A DNA stretch of 64,000 nt from Streptomyces sp. Go-475. Lineage in GTDB: Bacteria; Actinomycetota; Actinomycetes; Streptomycetales; Streptomycetaceae. The notes under the pieces are model-generated. The model did no database searches. It worked only from the letters and a program-made list of their open reading frames with translations, and was not told the DNA's origin. Each line of letters opens with the position of its first letter. The first letter of the stretch is position 1. Both the position numbers and the translations under genes were made by a program. Shown one piece after another: positions 49,188 through 57,756 of the stretch. The DNA is taken from contig NZ_CP026121.1 in assembly GCF_003330845.1 (NCBI RefSeq), positions 3,701,501-3,765,500 of the forward strand, given 5' to 3'.

Positions 49188-49700
49188 CTACTCGGGCACG
49201 GTGAAGTAGCGGGCGAAGGCGGGGATGACCTCGGCCTCGCCGACCTTGCCGTCCCCGTCCGCGTCGAGCGCGGCGGCGGCCGGGCCGGCGACGTCCTCGG
49301 GAACGCCGAGGCACTTCAGCACGCGGGCGGCCTCCTCGACCGTCGCCGCGCTGTCACCGTCGGTGTCGGCGACGTCCAGGGCCGCGTGCAGGAAGGGGCG
49401 GGCGATCTCGGCGAACCGGTCGGGGTTGTCGCGCAGCCGCTTGGCCGCGCCGTTGACGAACTCCTCGCGCGTGATGCGCTGGTCGCCGTCGCGGTCCGCT
49501 ATCCCCGCCATGCCCTGCCAGAACGCCTCGGCGCCGCCGTACAGCGCCTGTCCCTTGTCGGAGCGGGCCGCCACGGCGAACTCCGCGAGCAGCGCCTTGG
49601 CCGCCCCGTAGAAGTCCTCGCGGTCGATGTAGCCGTTGCCGTCCTGGTCGAAGGTGGCGAACCGGGCGGCGATCCTGCGCTCGTACTCGCTGCTGACCAT
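49188..49700 (-). CDS. EF-hand calcium-binding protein (calerythrin-like)
   Basis: A 170-residue protein with four EF-hand loops: DQDGNGYIDRED, DRDGDQRITREE, DTDGDSAATVEE and DADGDGKVGEAE. The third has weaker side-chain ligands. ATG 49700 (MVSSEYERRIAARF) follows GAAAGAG; longer in-frame starts are not supported. Cytosolic calcium buffer or sensor of the calerythrin type; a gene of this kind occupies SCO4411 in S. coelicolor (from memory). Ordinary Streptomyces core gene. Confidence 0.92.
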   Translation of the reverse strand: MVSSEYERRIAARFATFDQDGNGYIDREDFYGAAKALLAEFAVAARSDKGQALYGGAEAFWQGMAGIADRDGDQRITREEFVNGAAKRLRDNPDRFAEIARPFLHAALDVADTDGDSAATVEEAARVLKCLGVPEDVAGPAAAALDADGDGKVGEAEVIPAFARYFTVPE

Positions 49701-49868
49701 GTCTCTTTCGGGCCGCCTTACGTCGGGTGGGGTGCGTCTCGGTCGGAGCGTACGACGGAGGGAGCCGTTCGGGCGCGCGAAAACGTCACTTGTGCCAAGA
49801 CCGGGGGAATTCCGGGACAACAGCGTGTCGGAACGGCAACACTCCGACTGCCGTGCGTGGTGGTGCGG

Positions 49869-50249
49869 TCACGCGGACAGGGGTTCGCCCTCGTCGCCCA
49901 GCGCCGCGTCCAGATCGCCGTACACGTCGAACAGGCGGCGCACGCCCAGCGCGCCGAGGACCCGGTTGACGTGGGACCCGTCGGCCGCGCCCCGGGCGGG
50001 CAGGACCAGGCGCAGCCGGCCCTGGCAGGAGCGGATCAGCCGGCGGGCGGCGATGAGCACGCCGACGCCGCTGGAGTCGCAGAAGAACACCTCGGACAGG
50101 TCCAGGACGAGACAGTGGTGCCCCTCGGCCACCACGTCGTGGACCCGCTGACGCAGCACCGGCGACGTCACCAGATCCAGCTCGCCCGACACCTGGAGCA
50201 CGGCCCATTCGCCCTGCTCGCCGCCGGTCACTTTGAAGGTCACCACCAC
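49869..50249 (-). CDS. STAS-domain anti-sigma factor antagonist
   Basis: A 126-residue STAS protein: AVLQVSGELDLVTSPVLRQRV, CLVLDLSEVFFCDSSGVGVL with the phosphorylatable serine after Asp-Ser, and a C-terminal LGALGVRRLFDVYGDL. One of three consecutive GTG codons is the start; 50249 follows GAGGGG. It would release a sigma factor by binding an RsbW-like kinase; none adjoins it, the nearest being at 43395. Confidence 0.88.
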   Translation of the reverse strand: MVVTFKVTGGEQGEWAVLQVSGELDLVTSPVLRQRVHDVVAEGHHCLVLDLSEVFFCDSSGVGVLIAARRLIRSCQGRLRLVLPARGAADGSHVNRVLGALGVRRLFDVYGDLDAALGDEGEPLSA

Positions 50250-50611
50250 GCCCCTCGCTCGCCAAAACGGAAGCAATGCCTACGCTTCCTTGCAGCGCGG
50301 CTGCCCAGCGGCCGTTCCCTGAAACACAACCCGAAAAACGGATCCCCCGCGGAAGAGGCTTGTTTTAGTCGACTTCGATCCTGTTCGATCCTCTTCAGTC
50401 AGGTCTGATCGGAGGGCGGATGGGTAGGCGCGGCCCCGGAGGAACCCGGCACGGGCGCCCGCGACCCCCTACCACCTGCGGCCCGTCGGGGGGCGCACAT
50501 TGCCACAAAGGGGCGTGCGCCACCGGACGTGCCGACTACATTCGGGGAGACGGCGAGCACAGGCTGGACAGGTCGCGGGCGCGGGACACGAGCAGGGGGT
50601 GAGGGGGCCGC
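50250..50611. other. 362-base intergenic region between STAS and sigma-factor genes
   Basis: Divergent promoter region, AT-richer than its surroundings near 50320-50400 (AAACACAACCCGAAAAAC, TTGTTTTAGTCGAC). On the complement strand GTTT and GGGAAC spaced 16 bases are a weak fit to a stress-sigma promoter for the STAS gene. Duplicate TTCGATCCT units occur at about 50384 and 50394. No gene is supported. Confidence 0.4.
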
Positions 50612-51193
50612 ATGGCGAAAAAGGACGTACCGCCGCGCTGGGACCGCAAGATGCAGCAGCGGCTCGCCCGCGGGGAGGCGGCCGCCCTCGGCGAGCTGTA
50701 CGACCGGTTCGCCTCCCTCGTGCACGGCCTCGCCCACCGCGTCCTCGGCGACGAACTCGCCGCCGACGGCATCACCCGCGAGGTCTTCGTCCACGTCTGG
50801 GAGCACCCCGACTCCTACGACCCCAAGCAGGGCCCGCTGCGCACCTGGGTCGCCGCGCTGACCCACCGGCTGGCGGTGCAGCGACTGCGCGCCACCGAGA
50901 CCGCCGCCCTCGCCCGCGACGGCTCCGGCACCGCCGAGGAACTGGAGCACAAGGTGCGCCACGCCGCGGTCGCCGCCCGCGCCGACTACATCGTCCAGTC
51001 CATGCCCGTCCCGCTGCGCTCGGCCCTGGAACGGGCCTACTTCCAGCGCCGCGACTACCGGCAGACCGCCGCCGACCTCGGCATCACCGAGGACGAGGCC
51101 CGCCGCCGCCTGCGCCTCGGCCTGCAACTGCTGTCCACCGCCCACGACACCGAGGCACCGGGCGCACCGCCCGGATTCGGAGGTGCGGTGTGA
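50612..51193 (+). CDS. ECF-type RNA polymerase sigma factor
   Basis: A 193-residue sigma factor. Region 2: RLARGEAAALGELYDRFASLVHGLA and EVFVHVWEHPDSYDPKQGPLRTWVAALTHRLAVQRLR; region 4: LRSALERAYFQRRDYRQTAADLGITEDEARRRLRLGLQLL. GAGGGGG precedes the ATG. The overlapping downstream gene encodes a zinc-finger protein that is its likely anti-sigma factor. Confidence 0.92.
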   Translation: MAKKDVPPRWDRKMQQRLARGEAAALGELYDRFASLVHGLAHRVLGDELAADGITREVFVHVWEHPDSYDPKQGPLRTWVAALTHRLAVQRLRATETAALARDGSGTAEELEHKVRHAAVAARADYIVQSMPVPLRSALERAYFQRRDYRQTAADLGITEDEARRRLRLGLQLLSTAHDTEAPGAPPGFGGAV

Positions 51194-52578
51194 ACGGGCC
51201 GGACCGGTTCGAGGCGTACGACGGCCATGAGGGCGAGGGCGACCACGCGGAGAACGACAACGCCCGGGGCGGGAGCGGCGTCCAGGACACCGGCGCTTCC
51301 GGTGCGCCGGGCGGACCGCAGGGACCGGACGGGCCCCGGCGGGGCGACGGGCGGGGGCCGGACCAGCCGCCGCGGATACCGATGCCCCGGGCCTCCGTCG
51401 AGGACAGCGGACTGCCGCTGCCCGCGCCGGCGGACCTCGGCGACGCGACCCCGCCGCCCGTACCGCCCGTGTTCGAGCACCGCGTGCTGAAGGCCCTGCT
51501 CGGCGCCTGGGCGCTGGCCGCCTGCTCGGCCGAGGAGGCCGCGGCCGTCGAGGAGCACCTCGGCGCGTGCGGCGCGTGTGCCGACGAGGCGCGGCGGCTG
51601 CGCGAGGCGGTCGGGCTGCTGCAAGGCCCCGAGAGCCTCGACCTGGACCCGGGCCTGCGCACCCGCGTGCTGGAGACCTGCCTGGAGCGGCGCCCGCCGC
51701 GCATCCCGGTGCCGGACTGGGCGGCCGCCTACGACGCCGAGACGGCGCGCCTGGACGCCCTGCTGCAGGACTTCGGCGACGCCGAGTGGCACGCGCCGGT
51801 ACGGCTGCGCTGGTTCCGGGGCGACGAGCCGACGAGCCGCCGCACCACCGTCGCCGGGGTGATCGCGCACCTGCTCAGCGTCGACGGGCTGGTGGCGGTC
51901 GCGCTCGGCCTGGACGACCCGCTGGGCGACGTCACGTCCCGGCGCCCGACGCCGGCGTCCCGGACCGAGGCGTACTGGCGTGCCTCCCACTTCCCGCCGA
52001 CCCGCGCGGTGCGGGCGCCCTGGCGGGAACAGAGCCACAACCTGGTCCGCACGGTCTCCTTCACGGGCAGCGGCGTCGGCCGCATGCCGGTGTCGTACGG
52101 CGACTTCGCACTGCCCCTGCACGACGCGATGCTCGACAGGGCCTTCGAGTGCTGGGTGCACGCCGAGGACATCGCGGACGCGGTCGACTACCCCTACGAC
52201 CCGCCCTCGCCGCGCCATCTGCACCGCATGATCGACCTGGCGGCCCGCATGCTGCCGACGGCCCTGGCCCACCGCCGGCGGACCGGCCTCGCGGCCCCCG
52301 CGCACCACCGCCACCTCGTGGCGGCGGGCGAACCGGGCCGCAGCCTCCGCCTGGAGATCGAGGGCTCGGGCGGCGGCGAGTGGCTGATCCCCCTGGACTC
52401 CCCCGCGGCCAAGGGCTCCGCCGACCACGAGGTGGCCCACGTCGCCCTGGACGGCGTCGAGTTCTGCCGCCTGGCAGCCGGCCACGTACCCCCGCAGGAG
52501 GCGGCAGCGGGCCAGGTGGGAGACAGGGAGGCGATCAGGGACGTCCTCCACGCAGCGGCATCACTGAGCAGGATGTGA
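51190..52578 (+). CDS. Zinc-finger anti-sigma-like protein fused to a mycothiol-type maleylpyruvate isomerase domain
   Basis: A 462-residue fusion. An acidic, Gly/Pro-rich N-terminus (about 1-90) is followed by a zf-HC2 segment, VEEHLGACGACADEARRL (H-x-x-x-C-x-x-C), then a DinB/MDMPI-like domain (TVAGVIAHLLSVDGLVAVALG, CWVHAEDIADAVDYPY, ALAHRRRTGLA) extending to the end. GTG overlaps the sigma-factor stop by four bases, so production is coupled. The zinc finger should bind the sigma factor under reducing conditions, with the second domain sensing or using a thiol such as mycothiol (inference). Confidence 0.88.
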   Translation: MNGPDRFEAYDGHEGEGDHAENDNARGGSGVQDTGASGAPGGPQGPDGPRRGDGRGPDQPPRIPMPRASVEDSGLPLPAPADLGDATPPPVPPVFEHRVLKALLGAWALAACSAEEAAAVEEHLGACGACADEARRLREAVGLLQGPESLDLDPGLRTRVLETCLERRPPRIPVPDWAAAYDAETARLDALLQDFGDAEWHAPVRLRWFRGDEPTSRRTTVAGVIAHLLSVDGLVAVALGLDDPLGDVTSRRPTPASRTEAYWRASHFPPTRAVRAPWREQSHNLVRTVSFTGSGVGRMPVSYGDFALPLHDAMLDRAFECWVHAEDIADAVDYPYDPPSPRHLHRMIDLAARMLPTALAHRRRTGLAAPAHHRHLVAAGEPGRSLRLEIEGSGGGEWLIPLDSPAAKGSADHEVAHVALDGVEFCRLAAGHVPPQEAAAGQVGDREAIRDVLHAAASLSRM

Positions 52579-52585
52579 GGTCTTC

Positions 52586-52611
52586 AGGCGCGCGGGGAAC
52601 TGCGCGAACAA
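52586..52611 (+). repeat. Dispersed Streptomyces intergenic repeat, diverged copy
   Basis: AGGCGCGCGGGGAACTGCGC then GAACAA: the GCGCGGGGAACTGCGCG core of copies at 39663 and 60164, eight bases after the preceding stop codon. Confidence 0.7.
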
Positions 52612-52657
52612 TCCCCACCAACCCGCCCCCGCCCACGAAACCGGACGAACCGAGCTC

Positions 52658-53539
52658 CTAGGCGAACACCACGGTCCGCCGCCCGTTGAGCAGAATCCTC
52701 CGCTCGGCATGCCACTTCACGGCCCGCGCCAGCGCCTGGCACTCCACGTCACGCCCGATCGCGACCAGCCCCTCGGGCGTCACGTCATGCCCCACCCGCT
52801 CGACCTCCTGCTCGATGATCGGCCCCTCGTCGAGGTCGGCCGTCACGTAGTGGGCGGTCGCACCGATCAGCTTCACACCCCGGGCGTGGGCCTGGTGATA
52901 CGGCTTCGCCCCCTTGAAGCTCGGCAGGAACGAGTGGTGGATGTTGATGATCCGCCCGGCCAGCGCCTTGCAGAGGTCGTCCGACAGCACCTGCATGTAC
53001 CGGGCGAGCACGACCAGCTCCACGCCCTCCTCACGCACGATGTCGAGCAGCCGCGCCTCCGCCTCGGCCTTCGTGTCCTTCGTCACCGGAATGTGGTGGA
53101 AGGGGATGTTGTACGAGCCCACCAGCTCGGCAAAGTCCGTGTGGTTGGACACCACGCCCGCGATCTCCACCGGCAGCGCACCGGTCCGCGCCCGGAACAG
53201 CAGGTCGTTCAGGCAGTGCCCGAACTTGCTGACCATCAGCAGGATGCGCATCTTCTGGTCGCCGCGGTTGATCTGCCAGTCCATCTGGAAGGAGTCACCG
53301 ATCGCCGCGAAGCTGGCCCGCAGCTTCTCCACGGTCACCGGCGCGTCCGCCGAGAAGTGGACCCGCATGAAGAACAGTCCCGTGTCGTGGTCGCCGAACT
53401 GCTGGCTGTCCTCGATGTTGCAGCCGGTCATGAACAGATAGCTCGACACGGCGTGCACGATGCCCTTCCTGTCCGGGCAGGAAAGGGTGAGGACGTACTG
53501 GTCGGCCGGGACCGCGGTGCTGGTGGACTGCTCGTTCAT
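52658..53539 (-). CDS. purU: Formyltetrahydrofolate deformylase PurU
   Basis: A 293-residue enzyme hydrolysing 10-formyl-THF to formate and THF. N-terminal ACT domain (YVLTLSCPDRKGIVHAVSSYL, residues 15-90), then the formyltransferase-fold catalytic part: NIHHSFLPSFKGAKPYHQAH and GVKLIGATAHYVTADLDEGPII supply the conserved Asn, His and Asp. ATG at 53539. Single-gene unit, ordinary core metabolism. Confidence 0.96.
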   Translation of the reverse strand: MNEQSTSTAVPADQYVLTLSCPDRKGIVHAVSSYLFMTGCNIEDSQQFGDHDTGLFFMRVHFSADAPVTVEKLRASFAAIGDSFQMDWQINRGDQKMRILLMVSKFGHCLNDLLFRARTGALPVEIAGVVSNHTDFAELVGSYNIPFHHIPVTKDTKAEAEARLLDIVREEGVELVVLARYMQVLSDDLCKALAGRIINIHHSFLPSFKGAKPYHQAHARGVKLIGATAHYVTADLDEGPIIEQEVERVGHDVTPEGLVAIGRDVECQALARAVKWHAERRILLNGRRTVVFA

Positions 53540-53585
53540 GCAGGACAGGTTCCCACAAGGGCGGACGGCACCGGCAATCGTCCCG

Positions 53586-54086
53586 CTAGGCGGACCTCGT
53601 CATGATCCGCAGGACTTCGAGGCTGCGCGGCGGCGCGTCGGGCTCCTCGCCGTCACTCGCGGCGAGCCGCACATGCGCGTCCCGGGCGGCGCGGACCGCG
53701 TCCGGCCACGCCTCGTGCTCCAGGTACGCGGCGACCGGCGCGTCCGGCCCCACCTGGTGCATGATCCGCAGCACCCGCAGCACGGCGGTGTCGACGAGGG
53801 CCGCCTCCTGCGAGTCGCGGAAGATCGTGCCGACGTACTTCTCGGCGGACCAGTGGTCCAGCCAGGTGTCCTCGACGAGCCGGTACACCGCGTCGGTCAC
53901 GTCGCCGTAGCCGTCCACGCCGGCCAGCCAGACGTCCCGCTGGAAGACGGGATCGGAGAGCATGTGCAGCGCCGAGCGCACGTTGCTGCGCCAGCGCCAC
54001 CACGGCATGTCGTTGACAGGCATGCCGCCCATGGTGGATGAGCGACGGCCACGACGGGAAGAGTTCTCCGAAGCTTGCACGGTCAT
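53586..54086 (-). CDS. Conserved Streptomyces protein of unknown function
   Basis: About 166 residues, soluble, helical, with PWWRWRSNVRSALHMLSDPVFQRDVWL and FRDSQEAALVDTAVLRVLRIMH. No recognised domain. ATG 54086 (MTVQASENSSRRGRR) is preferred; GTG 54107 in frame is possible. High GC3 throughout supports coding. It lies between purU and a divergent lipoprotein gene. Confidence 0.8.
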   Translation of the reverse strand: MTVQASENSSRRGRRSSTMGGMPVNDMPWWRWRSNVRSALHMLSDPVFQRDVWLAGVDGYGDVTDAVYRLVEDTWLDHWSAEKYVGTIFRDSQEAALVDTAVLRVLRIMHQVGPDAPVAAYLEHEAWPDAVRAARDAHVRLAASDGEEPDAPPRSLEVLRIMTRSA

Positions 54087-54203
54087 CGATCGTACGTTCC
54101 CCTCCACATGATCCTCACCGACCCCCGCAATTCACCCGCGCGTCACCAATTGTTGACCAGAGGTCACTCGCCGGTTAGCCGTGTGACGGAATCGTGCGGA
54201 ACC

Positions 54204-55514
54204 ATGACCGGCAGGCGACGCACCAGCAGCACATACCTCCCCGGCCTCCTCACCCGTCACGCCAAAAAGGGCGTCCTCTCCGCGGGCACGGCGGTCGTGT
54301 GCGCGTCACTCCTCGCCGGCTGCGGGGTCGTCCCCGGTACCACGGGGGGTGCCGGGGACGACCCGATCACCGTCATGACCTGGGCGCCCGAGAACACCAA
54401 GGCCACCAACAAGCCCGGCATGCCCGCCTTCGCCCGCGCCTACGCCCGCTGGATCAACGCCAGGGGCGGGATCAACGGCCGCGAGCTCAACGTGCTGACC
54501 TGCAACGATCACAACGACAGCGTGGCCGCGGCGAAGTGCGCCCGGCGGGCCGCCAAGGAGAACGTCGTCGCGGTCGTAGGATCCTACAGCCAGTACGCCG
54601 ACTCCTTCTTCCCCTCCCTGGAGGGCGCGGGCATCCCCTACATAGGCGGCTACGGCATCACCAACGCCGAGTTCACCAGCCCCCTGTCCTACCCGGTCAA
54701 CGGCGGCCAGCCCGCGCTGCTCGCCGGTCTCGGCAGCGCGCTCGCCGACTGCGGGCCCGTGACGCTGATCCGCCCCGACACCATCGCGGGCGACCAGCTG
54801 CCCCCGCTGCTCGACTCCGGGCTGAAGGCGGGCGGGCACCGGGCCGCGAACGACCAGCGGGCGGCGGAGGACGCCACCGAGTACGACGGGCAGGCGGCGC
54901 GGGCGCTGCGGGCGACGACCGGCGACCCGGCGGACGAGGGATGCGTGGTGCCCGCGCTCGGGGACCGCACCGGCACCTTCATGGACTCCTTCCGGCGCGC
55001 CCGCGAGGACTACCCCGACGTGCGGACGGCCACCGTGCTCGGCAGCGTCGACCAGACGGTGATCGACGCGACCGGCGGGGCGTCGGGGCCGTACGAGGGC
55101 TCCTACATCACCGGCTGGTACCCGGTGGCGAGCGACCCGCGCTGGGACGGGATGAAGCAGGTGATCCGCGAGCAGGCCTTCGGCGACAACCGGATCGACC
55201 CCGCGGACGCCGGGGTGCAGACCACGTGGATCGCCTACACCGTCTTCCGGAAGGTCGTCGAGTCGCTCGGCGACGGCGAGGTGACCGCCGACACGGTGAC
55301 GGAGGCCCTCGACAACGGCCTCCGGATCGGCACGGGCGGGCTCACGCCGACGCTACGCTGGAAGTTCCAGGACAAGCTCGCCTCGGTCGGCTTCCCGCGC
55401 CTGGTCAACGCCGACGTGACCCTTCAGGTGGTGCGGGAGGGGCGGCTGGTGTCGGCGCGGAAGGGCTTCGTCGACACCACGAAGACCCTCCAGGACGCCG
55501 ACGTGAACTACTGA
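54204..55514 (+). CDS. ABC transporter substrate-binding lipoprotein, branched-chain amino-acid type
   Basis: A 436-residue lipoprotein. A basic start (MTGRRRT), hydrophobic core and lipobox LLAGC with Cys40 direct it to the outer face of the membrane. The mature part is a periplasmic-binding-protein type 6 fold: VMTWAPENTKATNKPGM, GINGRELNVLTCND, VAVVGSYSQYADSFFP and YEGSYITGWYPVASD. No permease or ATPase gene is adjacent, so it is an orphan or supplies a transporter encoded elsewhere. Ligand unknown. Confidence 0.88.
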   Translation: MTGRRRTSSTYLPGLLTRHAKKGVLSAGTAVVCASLLAGCGVVPGTTGGAGDDPITVMTWAPENTKATNKPGMPAFARAYARWINARGGINGRELNVLTCNDHNDSVAAAKCARRAAKENVVAVVGSYSQYADSFFPSLEGAGIPYIGGYGITNAEFTSPLSYPVNGGQPALLAGLGSALADCGPVTLIRPDTIAGDQLPPLLDSGLKAGGHRAANDQRAAEDATEYDGQAARALRATTGDPADEGCVVPALGDRTGTFMDSFRRAREDYPDVRTATVLGSVDQTVIDATGGASGPYEGSYITGWYPVASDPRWDGMKQVIREQAFGDNRIDPADAGVQTTWIAYTVFRKVVESLGDGEVTADTVTEALDNGLRIGTGGLTPTLRWKFQDKLASVGFPRLVNADVTLQVVREGRLVSARKGFVDTTKTLQDADVNY

Positions 55515-55565
55515 GCGCCCCCGCTCAGCGGTTCGACCTACTGGGCGCCCCGCTCAGCGGTTCAC
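55508..55565 (+). repeat. Imperfect tandem duplication at the lipoprotein gene end
   Basis: Two copies of a 28-29-base unit starting CTACTGAGCGCCCCCGCTCA (55508) and CTACTGGGCGCCCCGCTCAG (55538). Copy 1 includes the stop codon. The TGAGCG-CCCC-CGCTCA hairpin in copy 1 may terminate transcription. Confidence 0.65.
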
Positions 55566-55581
55566 GCCGGCACCCGGTCCG

Positions 55582-57555
55582 TCACAGCTGCGTCGGCTGG
55601 CGCTCGGTCAGGCCGTACGTCCTGGCGATCCCGTTCCACAGCCGGGCCGCCTTCGTCTTCTCCGCGCTCGCGATGCCGCTGGCCCGGTTGCCGGCCTGGG
55701 TCTGGCCGGTGACGCGGGCCTGGCCCTTCTTGCAGCCCTTCTTGCCGGCGGTCTGGTCGGCCCAGGCCGCGTAGTGGTTGTCGGCCGAGGCCGAGGCCTG
55801 CCACGCCTTGGTGAGGGCGGTGGTCAGCGCGGCGTGGTCGGGCAGCTGGTCGACCTTGATCCCGCCGAGCCGGGTGACCAGCTGGGTGCGCTGCTGGGCC
55901 GCGTCGCGCAGGTCCTTGGCCGCCTGGGCGAGGTTGTCGCAGCCCTTGACGTCGGCCACCGCCCTGATCACCGTGCTGCGGCTGTTGCCGCTGTCGGCGA
56001 GGAGCTTGTCCAGCTCGACCGCCTGGGCGCGGGCCGGGTCGGCGGACGGCGAGGCGGAACCGTCCGTGGCGGGCGCCGAGGCGGCCACGGTCTTGTTGTT
56101 GTCGCCGCCGTCGCCGCCGTCGCCCCCGCCGGCGAGCAGCGCGCCGGCGCCGACGCCGAGGACGGCGATGCCGATGCCGACGGCCGCGATGACCGGCACG
56201 CGCGAGCCGGAACGGCCGCCGCGGGACCGGCCTCCGGCGGGCGCGGTGTGGGACGGCTGGGGAGCGCCGAACGAGGGCTGCGGCTGCTCGATGCGGGGGA
56301 GCTGCTGCGTGGCCCCGGCCGGGCTCCCGGCGCCGTTCCCGTGGCGGAAGAGGTTGTCGAACTCGGCGGGCGGCTGCTTGTCCCCGCCGGGCACCGGCGC
56401 GATGTACTGCGTCGCCTCGGCGTCCGGGTTCGAGGCCGGCGGCAACGGCCCGGCGCCCGCGGCGGCCCGGGGGCCGGTCCCCAGGAACCGCGTCGTCTCG
56501 GGGTCCTCCCCGGCGGGCGTCTCGGGCGGCAGCGCACCCGGGCGGACCGGGGGTATGTACTGCGTCGCCCCCTCGTCGCCGGCCGGGGCGACGGGCGGCA
56601 GGTACTGCGTGGCCGCGGCGGCCCCGTCCGCCGGGACGGGCGGCAGGTACTGGGTGGCGCCTTCGGGGGAGGCCGCGGACCCCTGCGCGCCGGCCGCCGC
56701 GGCGCCGTGAGCGCCGGAGACCGGCGGCAACGGGGCGCCCCCGGCGGCGTTGCCACCCGGATCGACCGCAGGCGGCAACGGGTTACCGGCACCGGCCTGC
56801 CCATAGGCGGCGGTCGGGTACGCCTGGCCGCCCGGCGGCAGGTCGCCGCCTGCGTGAGCCCCGTATCCGGCAGCGGCCGACGGCAGCGAGCCGTCCCCGG
56901 CCGGAGAGCCGTACGCGTCGGCCTGCGGCAGCGGACCGCCGCCCGGAGCGGAACCGGGCCCCGCCTGCGGCAGCGAGTCGTCTCCCGCCGGTGTGCCGTA
57001 CGCTCCGGCCTGCGGTGCGGGCTGGGAACCGTACGCGTCGGGCTGCGGCAGGCGGCCGCCCGTGGCGGCGGTGCCGTAGGGGTCGGAGGTCGGCGGGAGG
57101 CCGGCTCCGTGCCCGGCGGGTCCCTCCGGGGGCAGCGGGGCTGCCCCGCCAGGGGTGCCGTAGGGGCCGTGGTCCGGCGAGGACTGCTGCCCGGCGTACG
57201 GGTTCGGGGGCTGCGTGCCCTCCGGGGGGAGCGCGCCCGGGCCCTGTGCGCCGGGGGTGTGCCGGGTGTCCCAGGCCGGGGGTTCCGGGGTCGTCCACTG
57301 CTGGGACTGCGGGGACTGCCAGGTCTGGCCCGGCGGCGGGGGCGGGGTCTGCTGGTCCGGGCCCCACGGCTGGCCCCAGGTCTGGCCCTCCGCGGGCGCG
57401 GAGGCCGGAACCGGGCCGGGCCGGCGGCCGGCGGAAGCGTCACCGGGTCCGCCCGTCATACCCGGCAGCAGCGGTTCGCCGCCGTCCGAGGGCAGCACGA
57501 TGCCTTCGCGCGCGGGGCGCGCCGAGGGCTCCTCGCCCCGTCCACTCTGCGTCAC
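55582..57555 (-). CDS. Pro/Gly/Ala-rich single-pass membrane protein with ATQY repeats
   Basis: A 657-residue protein of unknown function. Residues 1-445 are low-complexity and cytoplasmic, with DAYGSPAGDGSLP-like units and five ATQY[LI]-x-P-V motifs near residues 300-385. One membrane helix, VPVIAAVGIGIAVLGVGAGALL (about 452-473), precedes an extracytoplasmic domain of about 180 residues with KGCDNLAQAAKDLRDAAQQRTQLV and TAGKKGCKKGQARV. GTG follows AGGAG. Similar large Streptomyces proteins occur near this locus (from memory). Confidence 0.82.
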   Translation of the reverse strand: MTQSGRGEEPSARPAREGIVLPSDGGEPLLPGMTGGPGDASAGRRPGPVPASAPAEGQTWGQPWGPDQQTPPPPPGQTWQSPQSQQWTTPEPPAWDTRHTPGAQGPGALPPEGTQPPNPYAGQQSSPDHGPYGTPGGAAPLPPEGPAGHGAGLPPTSDPYGTAATGGRLPQPDAYGSQPAPQAGAYGTPAGDDSLPQAGPGSAPGGGPLPQADAYGSPAGDGSLPSAAAGYGAHAGGDLPPGGQAYPTAAYGQAGAGNPLPPAVDPGGNAAGGAPLPPVSGAHGAAAAGAQGSAASPEGATQYLPPVPADGAAAATQYLPPVAPAGDEGATQYIPPVRPGALPPETPAGEDPETTRFLGTGPRAAAGAGPLPPASNPDAEATQYIAPVPGGDKQPPAEFDNLFRHGNGAGSPAGATQQLPRIEQPQPSFGAPQPSHTAPAGGRSRGGRSGSRVPVIAAVGIGIAVLGVGAGALLAGGGDGGDGGDNNKTVAASAPATDGSASPSADPARAQAVELDKLLADSGNSRSTVIRAVADVKGCDNLAQAAKDLRDAAQQRTQLVTRLGGIKVDQLPDHAALTTALTKAWQASASADNHYAAWADQTAGKKGCKKGQARVTGQTQAGNRASGIASAEKTKAARLWNGIARTYGLTERQPTQL

Positions 57556-57756
57556 CGGGACTCCTACTAATGGGGGACCTTGTGAATCGTCGGGTCACGC
57601 TACCGGGTCCCCTGAGCCCGGTGCCACGCAGCACAGGGCGCGACCTCCTGCCCTGTGAGCGCGGCCACAAAACCGGGTCACGGCGCGCCGCTCATCTCAC
57701 CTCCCGCGCGCCGAGCGGCCGTTTTCCGCACGTTCACGCATCCGCAGACCCTGTGT

